A stretch of DNA of 64,000 nucleotides from Caulobacter sp. X (GTDB lineage: Bacteria > Pseudomonadota > Alphaproteobacteria > Caulobacterales > Caulobacteraceae): the NCBI RefSeq assembly GCF_002742635.1, contig NZ_PEGF01000001.1, forward strand, positions 2,418,001 to 2,482,000, written 5' to 3'. The translations under genes and the position numbers were made by a program. The notes under the pieces are model-generated. The model searched no databases. It was not told the DNA's origin and worked only from the letters and a program-made list of their open reading frames with translations. Positions 57,615 through 64,000 of this stretch are shown here, in pieces (positions within the stretch are counted from its first letter, which is position 1; every line of letters starts with the position of its first letter).

Positions 57615-57644
57615 TAAATATGCCACGTCCCAATTTTTAGTCAA
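57615..57644 (-). promoter_or_regulatory. Promoter of the short unit before xth
   Basis: TTGACT (57644-57639), an 18-base spacer and TATTTA (57620-57615) on the reverse strand form a near-consensus housekeeping promoter in an AT-rich stretch between lolA and xth. Confidence 0.7.
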
Positions 57645-57693
57645 GGGAAACGCGTGTTGATTCTTGCATGTTGTGAGAATGTCACAAATGGGC

Positions 57694-58335
57694 CTAGGGC
57701 CGGCCTACCTTCGGACGAGGGTCGGTCAGGACGAACAGCTTGGGGTCGAGTCCCGACGCCGGGCCAAAGTCAGTCAGGCGCACGCGAATCTGGCCGCCCT
57801 TGATGTCGGTGACGGTCCAGCCCATCAGGGCGACCGGACCGTCCGAGAAATCCAGCGCGATCTTGCCCAACGCCTGGCGCTTGGCGTCCTGGGCCACGAT
57901 CGTGAAGCCGTCGGCCAGACGACGCACGTCGGTGATGACCACGCCGCGATCCAGTCGCACCTCGCGGGCCAGCAGCAGGTTCAGCGGCGTCTTGCTGAGC
58001 GGATAGCTCTCATAGGTCTTCAGCCGGCTGTCCCAGATGTTGACGTTGTTGCCGTTCGACACGACCAGCAGGCCGGCCGGCGCGTCATAGGCGAACCGGG
58101 CCTTGCCCGGGCGCTGCAGGTAGAAGGTCCCTTGCGTGCGCGTGCCGCGCGCGTCGGTCTGGACGAAGCGGCCCTTGGCGGAACCCAGCCCCTGGACATA
58201 GGCGGTGGCCTTGTCGAGCAGCGCCTTCTGCTCGGCGTTCAGGACGGCGGGCGCCGGCGCGGCGTTCTGGGCCAAGGCTGGCGACGCCATGGCGGCGGCC
58301 AGGCCGGCCGCGAGAAGGAAACGGCGAGTGGTCAT
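57694..58335 (-). CDS. lolA: Outer-membrane lipoprotein carrier LolA
   Basis: Periplasmic shuttle that carries lipoproteins to the outer membrane. The 213-residue product has a signal peptide (MTTRRFLLAAGLAAAMASPALAQ), then LDKATAYVQGLGSAKGRFVQTDARGTRTQGTFYLQRPGKARFAYD, typical LolA, and the closing LLVVSNGNNVNIWD and TDFGPASGLDPKLFVL strands. It follows ftsK on the same strand after 134 bases; the ftsK-lolA order is common in proteobacteria. Confidence 0.93.
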   Translation of the reverse strand: MTTRRFLLAAGLAAAMASPALAQNAAPAPAVLNAEQKALLDKATAYVQGLGSAKGRFVQTDARGTRTQGTFYLQRPGKARFAYDAPAGLLVVSNGNNVNIWDSRLKTYESYPLSKTPLNLLLAREVRLDRGVVITDVRRLADGFTIVAQDAKRQALGKIALDFSDGPVALMGWTVTDIKGGQIRVRLTDFGPASGLDPKLFVLTDPRPKVGRP

Positions 58336-58469
58336 GCGAACTCCTTAGCCGCAACCTTGGCCCGCGCGAAGGCCGGCGCGAGGCCATTTTCCGGCGCTCC
58401 GATGAAGCGCCGTTCAGGTTGGGAGGCCAGGGAACGCGGCGGGCAAGGCGAAGGTTGCCCGCATTCCCG

Positions 58470-60911
58470 TTATAGCGCCGGCGGCGGCGGGGCCAGGATC
58501 TCGCGCTTGCCGGCGTGGTTGGCCGGGCCGACGACGCCTTCCTTCTCCATCCGCTCCATCAGCGAGGCGGCGCGGTTGTAGCCGATCTGCAGGCGGCGCT
58601 GGATGTAGCTGGTCGAGGCCTTGCGGTCGCGGGTGACCACGGCCACCGCGTGATCGTAGAGGTCGTTGCTGCCGCCCTCGCCGCCGAACGCCGCCTCGAT
58701 GGCCTCTTCCTGTTCCTCGTCGCCGCCGGCGGTGACCTCTTCCAGGTACTGCGGCGTGCCCTGGTCGCGGAGGAACTTGGCCACCGCCTCGACCTCGCCG
58801 TCGCTGACGAACGGGCCGTGCAGGCGGGTGATGCGGCCGCCGCCGGCCATGTAGAGCATGTCGCCCTGGCCCAGCAGCTGCTCGGCGCCCTGCTCGCCCA
58901 GGATGGTGCGGGCGTCGATCTTGCTGGTGACCTGGAAGCTGATCCGGGTCGGGAAGTTGGCCTTGATCGTGCCGGTGATGACGTCGACCGACGGACGCTG
59001 TGTGGCCATGATCAGGTGGATGCCGGCGGCGCGGGCCATCTGGGCCAGACGCTGGACGGCGCCTTCGATGTCCTTGCCGGCCACCATCATCAGGTCGGCG
59101 ACCTCGTCGATGACCACGACCAGATAGGGCATGGCCTCGGGACGGATCTGCTCGGTCTCGTAGATCGGACGTCCGGCCTCGTCGAAGCCGGTCTGGACCG
59201 TCCGCTCGAAGTGCTCGCCCTTGGCCAGCGCCTCGTTGGCCTTCTCGTTGTAGCCGGCGATGTTGCGCACGCCGATCTTGGACATGCGGCGATAGCGGTC
59301 CTCCATCTCGCGGACCGTCCACTTCAGCGCCACGACGGCCTTCTTCGGATCGGTCACGACGGGGGCCAACAGGTGCGGGATGCCGTCATAGACCGACAGT
59401 TCCAGCATCTTGGGATCGACCATGATGAAGCGGCACTTCTCGGGCGGCAGCTTGTACAGGATCGACAGGATCATGGCGTTGACGCCGACCGACTTGCCCG
59501 AACCGGTGGTGCCGGCGATCAGCAGGTGGGGCATCTTGGCGAGGTCGGCGACGTAGGGCTCGCCGCCGATCGTCTCGCCCAGGGCCATGGGCAGGATCTG
59601 GCTGGCCTTCTCGTAGTCGGCGCTGCTGAGCAGGTCGCGCAGATAGACGGTCTCGCGCCGCGAGTTGGGCATTTCGATGCCGATGGCGTTGCGGCCCTGG
59701 GCCACGGCCACGCGGCACGAGATCACGCTCATCGAGCGAGCGATATCGTCGGCCAGGGCCACGACCCGCGCGGTCTTCACGCCGGGCGCGGGGACAAGCT
59801 CGTACATGGTCACGACCGGACCCGGGCGGATCTGGTCGATCTGGCCCTTCACGCCGAACTCGGCCAGCACGCTTTCCAGCAGGCGGGCGTTCTGGCGCAG
59901 GGCGGCGGCGTCGACCTCCGAGGAGCGCGGCTTGGACTTGGCCAGCATGGCCAGCTCCGGCAGCTGGAAGCCGCCATCGCCCTCGAAATCAAAGGCCTTC
60001 TGTTGTTCGCGTAGTTCGCGGCCGGACTCCTTGGGCGAGACCTTCGGCTTGGCGATCGCCATCGGGCGGGCGTCCAGCGAGTCCTCGAACTCGTCCTCGT
60101 CGTCCTGGACGGCGGGCGGCGGCGTGTAGGCGCGTTCGGGCGTGGCCGGCGCGGCGGCGATGGCGGTCGCGTCATCCTCGTCGTCCAGCGGCGGCAGGCG
60201 ACCAGCGCGCTTAGGCGTCTCGGCCTTTTCCTTCTTGGCGCGCGGGGCCTTGGCCGGAGCGGCCTGGACGGGGGCGGGTTCCTGGCGCGGACGCGGGCGC
60301 AGGGCGGCCTGGATCACCTCGGGATCGATGTCGCGGACGCCGATCGCGAAGCCCAGGGCGAAGACGGCGGCGATGGCGAACAGCACCGACGCGATGACCG
60401 TCGCGCCGGGGATATGGGCGAAGCGCAGCGTTCCCGCCACGCCGTGCAGCAGGGCCTCGCCCCAGAAGCCGCCGAGCCCCTTTTCCAGCTGCCAGATGGC
60501 CGGCGGCGGCGGGGCGGCCAGCACGGCGGCCAAGGCCAGCAGGCCCAGGACGCCGACCATCGCGCGCTGGCGCATCGACTTGCGCTCGGCGTCGGGGTCG
60601 GCCTGGGCCACGCGCGTGACGCCGAACACCAGCATCAGCAGGGCGACGCCCCAGGCCGCCAGGCCCAGGGACTGCATCAACAGGTCGGAGATCGCCGCCC
60701 CGACGCCGCCCAGCGCGTTGCGCGCCGGTTCGCCGCTGGCGGCGTTCAAGCTGGGATCGGTGGCGTTGTAGGTGGCGATGGCCAGCAGCAGCACCGCGCC
60801 GAGCACGGTGACCACCCCGCCGCGGAACCGGGCGGTCCAGGGCTGGACCCAGCCAAAACGGATCGCATCCCAAAGGAGCTCCGTCGGGGATCGCCGCGCC
60901 GCTCGCGCCAT
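58470..60911 (-). CDS. ftsK: DNA translocase FtsK
   Basis: Septal DNA pump that clears the chromosome terminus and activates dimer resolution. The 813-residue product has four membrane helices within residues 20-200, a proline/acidic linker (about 205-330), the alpha/beta motor with Walker [19 protein letters not shown] near residue 470 and [16 protein letters not shown]-terminal gamma winged-helix ([24 protein letters not shown]) reads KOPS-like sites. The ATG at 60911 has GGAG 8 bases upstream. Confidence 0.97.
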   Translation of the reverse strand: MARAARRSPTELLWDAIRFGWVQPWTARFRGGVVTVLGAVLLLAIATYNATDPSLNAASGEPARNALGGVGAAISDLLMQSLGLAAWGVALLMLVFGVTRVAQADPDAERKSMRQRAMVGVLGLLALAAVLAAPPPPAIWQLEKGLGGFWGEALLHGVAGTLRFAHIPGATVIASVLFAIAAVFALGFAIGVRDIDPEVIQAALRPRPRQEPAPVQAAPAKAPRAKKEKAETPKRAGRLPPLDDEDDATAIAAAPATPERAYTPPPAVQDDEDEFEDSLDARPMAIAKPKVSPKESGRELREQQKAFDFEGDGGFQLPELAMLAKSKPRSSEVDAAALRQNARLLESVLAEFGVKGQIDQIRPGPVVTMYELVPAPGVKTARVVALADDIARSMSVISCRVAVAQGRNAIGIEMPNSRRETVYLRDLLSSADYEKASQILPMALGETIGGEPYVADLAKMPHLLIAGTTGSGKSVGVNAMILSILYKLPPEKCRFIMVDPKMLELSVYDGIPHLLAPVVTDPKKAVVALKWTVREMEDRYRRMSKIGVRNIAGYNEKANEALAKGEHFERTVQTGFDEAGRPIYETEQIRPEAMPYLVVVIDEVADLMMVAGKDIEGAVQRLAQMARAAGIHLIMATQRPSVDVITGTIKANFPTRISFQVTSKIDARTILGEQGAEQLLGQGDMLYMAGGGRITRLHGPFVSDGEVEAVAKFLRDQGTPQYLEEVTAGGDEEQEEAIEAAFGGEGGSNDLYDHAVAVVTRDRKASTSYIQRRLQIGYNRAASLMERMEKEGVVGPANHAGKREILAPPPPAL

Positions 60912-61037
60912 GAAAGTCTCCGAACTCAAAACGTATCTCGCGACCCGCCAGAATGGGTCGAACCAACATGTTTTGGCCGAAGAGGGTTAAGAGGCGTTTA
61001 CGACGTTCGTCAGGATTTGATTCAGAAGGGGCGCGGC

Positions 61038-61229
61038 CTACGACCGCCGGCGGGCGATAAGCCCTGCGATCCAGCGCCAGCCGAAATAGCTCGCCCAGAA
61101 CAGCACGATCCCCAGGATCAGCCACCAGTCCTGAGCCACCAGCGCTGCCGGCGCGAAAAAGTTCGAATAGATCAGGAAGGCCAGAGCCACGATCCAGGCG
61201 AAGACCGGAACCCGCTTTAGCCAGCCCAT
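61038..61229 (-). CDS. Small two-helix membrane protein
   Basis: A 63-residue hydrophobic protein with two membrane segments (VFAWIVALAFLIYSNFF and WLILGIVLFWASYFGW) and a basic tail GLIARRRS. The ATG lies 1 base after the murI stop, so it is probably translated from the murI transcript. Function unknown; no family is recognised. Confidence 0.75.
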   Translation of the reverse strand: MGWLKRVPVFAWIVALAFLIYSNFFAPAALVAQDWWLILGIVLFWASYFGWRWIAGLIARRRS

Positions 61230-61230
61230 T

Positions 61231-62079
61231 TCAGGCCGCTTCGAACGCCACCGGGCCGCCCCAGAAGCTCTGGACCAGGCCGTTCTGTGGGCCCGGCGCG
61301 CCGGTCGTCAGGAAGACGCGGCTTCCGCCCTGCCCCGGATCGTATTCCGGGTGGCGCTCCAGATAGAGCTCCAGCGCGTCGGCGGTGGCCTCGGGCTGCT
61401 GGATCAGCGGCGTGCCGGCCGGCAGGGCCGCGCGGAAGATGTCGGCTATGATCTCGTAGTGGGTGCAGCCCAGCACCACGCGGTCGGGATAGCGGCCGAT
61501 GCGGGTCTTCAGCGCCTGGACGTGGCCCTCGACCGCCTTGGCCAGATCCACGGCGGAAGCGTCGCCCTCGATCAGCGGCACCAGTTCCGGACAGGCCTCG
61601 GAGAACACGGCCAGGTCCTGCTTTCGCTTGTCGATCTCGATCTCGTAGACGCGCGAGCGCACGGTGGCCTGGGTGGCGAAAACGCCCAGGATGTCCAGCT
61701 GCTCGACCTTCTCGCCGCGCCGCTCGGCCTCGTGCTCCCACGGCAGGCCCGTGGCCTTCTCGATGGTCGGCACGATGATGCCCAGAATGTTGACCGGACG
61801 GCCAAGCTGCTTGCGATATCCCGGCAGCCAGGTCTGCTGCAGGCGGCGCAGGGCGATGGCCGAGGCGGTGTTGCAGGCCAGGACAACCAGGCTGGCGCCG
61901 CGCTCGAACAGGCGCTCGCAGCCGGCCTTGGTCAGATCGACGATCTCCTCGCCGGTCCTGACGCCATAGGGGGCGTTGGCCTGGTCGGCCAGATAGGTGA
62001 AGTCCGCCTGGGGCAGACGCTGCACGAGGGCGCGGTGGACCGTCAGGCCGCCCACGCCGGAGTCGAAGACGCCGATCAT
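61231..62079 (-). CDS. murI: Glutamate racemase
   Basis: Supplies D-glutamate for peptidoglycan. The 282-residue product opens IGVFDSGVGGLTVHRAL and has the two catalytic cysteines, in VVLACNTASAIAL near residue 70 and VLGCTHYEII near residue 200. Length fits. It is followed by the small membrane protein with no gap, and ftsK lies further downstream on the same strand. Confidence 0.96.
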   Translation of the reverse strand: MIGVFDSGVGGLTVHRALVQRLPQADFTYLADQANAPYGVRTGEEIVDLTKAGCERLFERGASLVVLACNTASAIALRRLQQTWLPGYRKQLGRPVNILGIIVPTIEKATGLPWEHEAERRGEKVEQLDILGVFATQATVRSRVYEIEIDKRKQDLAVFSEACPELVPLIEGDASAVDLAKAVEGHVQALKTRIGRYPDRVVLGCTHYEIIADIFRAALPAGTPLIQQPEATADALELYLERHPEYDPGQGGSRVFLTTGAPGPQNGLVQSFWGGPVAFEAA

Positions 62080-62213
62080 GGGCCAGCTTTAGCGCTCCGG
62101 ACGGGCGTCGTCCACGCAGGGCGGACCCGTAGCTGAAAGGTTACGGTCCTGTCATGTGACGGGTTCGACACGGTGTCCTAGGGTCCCGGACAAACTTCTT
62201 TCGGAGACCCTCC

Positions 62214-64000
62214 GTGCAACGTCGTACCTTCCTCGCCTCAGCGGCCGCCACCGGGGTCGCCGCCGCCCTCAGCCCCAGCGTGTCCATGGCTCAAGCGTCC
62301 AATCCCCTGCTCCAGAAATGGACTGGTCCCTATGGCGGCGTGCCCGCCTTCGACAAGGTCAAGGTCGAGCAGTTCAAGCCGGCGCTCGAGGCGGCCATGG
62401 CCAAGAACCTGGCCGAGATCGACGCGATCACCGCCAACAAGGCCGCGCCGACCTTCGAGAACACCATCGCGGCGCTGGAAGACGCCGGCCGGACGCTGAA
62501 CGCGGTCCAGACCTACTACTACATCTGGGGCTCGAACATGAGCACGCCGGAGTTCCAGAAGGTCGAGGAGGAAATGGATCCGAAGCTCTCGGCCCACTTC
62601 GACAAGATCAACCAGAACCCCGCGCTCTTCGCCCGCATCGAGGCCGTCTACAACTCGCCGGACAAGGCCAAGCTGACGCCCGAGCAGCAGCGGGTGCTGT
62701 GGATCTACTACACCAACTTCGTGCGGTCTGGCGCGAAGCTGAGCCCCGACGCCAAGGCCCGGGTCGGCGCGATCAACACCGAGCTGGCGGGCCTCTACAC
62801 CAAGTTCAGCCAGAACCTGCTGGCCGACGAGAACACCTGGATCGAGCTTTCGCCCGCCGATCTCGCGGGCCTGCCCGAGGGCCTGAAGGCCGCCGCCGCC
62901 TCGAACGCGGAGTCGCGCAAGCTGCCCGGCAAGTTCATCGTCGTGAACACCCGCTCCAGCGTCGACCCGTTCCTGACCGAGTCGCCGGTCCGTTCGGCGC
63001 GCGAGAAGGTCTGGCGCGCCTTCGTCAATCGCGGCGACAACGGCGGGGCCACCGACAACAACGCCATCATCGCCAGGATCCTGAAGCTGCGGGCCGAACG
63101 CGCCAAGCTCCTGGGCTACAAGACCCACGCCCACTGGCGACTGGAAGACTCGATGGCCAAGACCCCCGAGAACGCCATGGGCCTGATGGAGGCGGTCTGG
63201 ACCCCGGCCATCGCCCAGGTCGCCATCGACGTCGCCGACATGCAGGCGATCATCGACAAGGAGGGCGGCGGGTTCAAGCTGGAGCCCTGGGACTACCGAT
63301 ACTACGCCGAGAAGGTCCGTAAGGCCAAGTACGACCTCGATATGAACGAGGTGAAGCCCTACCTGCAGCTGGACAAGCTGCGCGAGGGGATGTTCTGGGC
63401 CTCGGGCCAGCTCTACGGCTTTGAATTCAAGAAGCTTTCCGGCATCCCCGTCTATCACGAGGACATCACCGTCTACGAGGTGACCCGCGGCGGCAAGCAC
63501 GTCGGCCTGTGGTACTTCGACCCCTACGCCCGTCCGGGTAAGCGTTCGGGCGCCTGGATGAACGCCTATCGCACCCAGGAGCGGTTCAAGGGCGAAATCA
63601 CGACGATCGTCTCGAACAACTCCAACTTCATCAAGGGCAAGCCCGGCGAGCCCCTGCTGATCTCGTGGGACGACGCCGTCACCCTGTTCCACGAGTTCGG
63701 CCACGCCATCCACGGCCTGAACGCCAACGCCACCTATCCGTCGGTGTCGGGCACGGCCGTGGCGCGCGACTATGTCGAGTTTCCCAGCCAGCTGAACGAG
63801 CATTGGCTGCCGACGCCGCAGGTGCTGAACCAGTTCGCCCTGCACTACCAGACCGGCAAGCCGATCCCTCAGGCCCTGGTCGACAAGATCGAGGCGGCCG
63901 GCAAGTTCGGCGAGGGCTTCGGCACGACCGAGTACCTGGCCTCGGCCCTGATCGACATGAAGCTGCACCTGGCTGGCGACGCCGATATCGATCCGGATAA
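62214..64000 (+). CDS. M3-family metallopeptidase (peptidyl-dipeptidase/oligopeptidase type), 3' end cut by the window
   Basis: Zinc peptidase that degrades oligopeptides. The first 595 codons are present. It starts GTG with GGAG 8 bases before, reading QRRTFLASAAATGVAAAL, a twin-arginine-like signal with MAQA cleavage, so it is exported. Helical N-terminal half, then the HEFGH zinc motif at residues 493-497 in VTLFHEFGHAIHG, where it should be in Dcp/thimet-type enzymes. The C-terminal end lies outside the window. A Dcp-type enzyme is likely from the exported location. Confidence 0.92.
   Translation, partial: MQRRTFLASAAATGVAAALSPSVSMAQASNPLLQKWTGPYGGVPAFDKVKVEQFKPALEAAMAKNLAEIDAITANKAAPTFENTIAALEDAGRTLNAVQTYYYIWGSNMSTPEFQKVEEEMDPKLSAHFDKINQNPALFARIEAVYNSPDKAKLTPEQQRVLWIYYTNFVRSGAKLSPDAKARVGAINTELAGLYTKFSQNLLADENTWIELSPADLAGLPEGLKAAAASNAESRKLPGKFIVVNTRSSVDPFLTESPVRSAREKVWRAFVNRGDNGGATDNNAIIARILKLRAERAKLLGYKTHAHWRLEDSMAKTPENAMGLMEAVWTPAIAQVAIDVADMQAIIDKEGGGFKLEPWDYRYYAEKVRKAKYDLDMNEVKPYLQLDKLREGMFWASGQLYGFEFKKLSGIPVYHEDITVYEVTRGGKHVGLWYFDPYARPGKRSGAWMNAYRTQERFKGEITTIVSNNSNFIKGKPGEPLLISWDDAVTLFHEFGHAIHGLNANATYPSVSGTAVARDYVEFPSQLNEHWLPTPQVLNQFALHYQTGKPIPQALVDKIEAAGKFGEGFGTTEYLASALIDMKLHLAGDADIDPD

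Overview
The window looks like the replication-origin region of a Caulobacter chromosome (high-GC Alphaproteobacteria). The protein sequences (DnaA, ParB, Rho, FtsK, NtrZ, HslV) look Caulobacter-like, -35/-10 pairs fit the Caulobacter housekeeping pattern (TTGAC...GCTA), and a hemE-origin-ppsR arrangement carries CtrA boxes. No database search was possible, so the species is not assigned. The two edges cut genes: dnaK at the left and an M3 peptidase at the right.

Layout. 1-8.1 kb: dnaK (partial, minus), an exported M1 aminopeptidase, alkB, dnaA with its long leader, rpsT and an enoyl-CoA hydratase. 8.1-9.8 kb: a repeat-rich stretch without convincing genes, then one orphan membrane protein. 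9.8-12.6 kb: truncated globin, acetyl-CoA hydrolase/transferase and a MoeB/ThiF-like E1 enzyme. 12.6-15.3 kb: hslV, a secreted NTF2-like protein and hslU. 15.4-18.6 kb: an Ada/Ogt-type gene, DUF2244, nth and an ATP-grasp protein. 18.8-22.8 kb: a PfkB sugar/adenosine kinase, then hisB-hisH-hisA-hisF-hisE. 22.8-30.2 kb: smr, mltA, a Tim44-domain protein, secB, a CenR-type response regulator, a YkuD L,D-transpeptidase, yggS, a thiE-like gene, ntrZ and a DUF3576 lipoprotein. 30.3-34.5 kb: leuS-lptE-holA. 34.9-42.7 kb: the segregation locus parB-parA-rsmG-mnmG-mnmE with five parS sites, then DUF6489, a dienelactone hydrolase and a quinone oxidoreductase. 42.9-47.2 kb: rho, hemJ, hemH and hemE. 47.16-47.64 kb: the predicted origin (Cori). 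47.6-51.3 kb: ppsR-maf-aroE-coaE-dnaQ. 51.6-64 kb: porin, chemoreceptor, XRE regulator with divergent epimerase, xth, lolA, ftsK, murI and an M3 peptidase.

The genes concentrate on starting, copying and partitioning the chromosome (dnaA, Cori, holA, dnaQ, parABS, ftsK), on envelope and heme biogenesis, and on core metabolism (histidine, shikimate, CoA). dnaA lies about 41 kb from Cori rather than beside it. Together with the order rpsT-dnaA-dnaK at one end and lolA-ftsK at the other, this suggests an origin-spanning inversion relative to the gene order I remember for C. crescentus. I see no phage, CRISPR, transposase or defence system. The most interesting unexplained items are a promoter-terminator unit between xth and lolA that may encode a small RNA or a leaderless 25-codon peptide, a repeat element that supplies the C-terminus of the Ada/Ogt protein, a 33-bp perfect inverted repeat after holA, and the repeat/orphan island at 8.1-9.8 kb.
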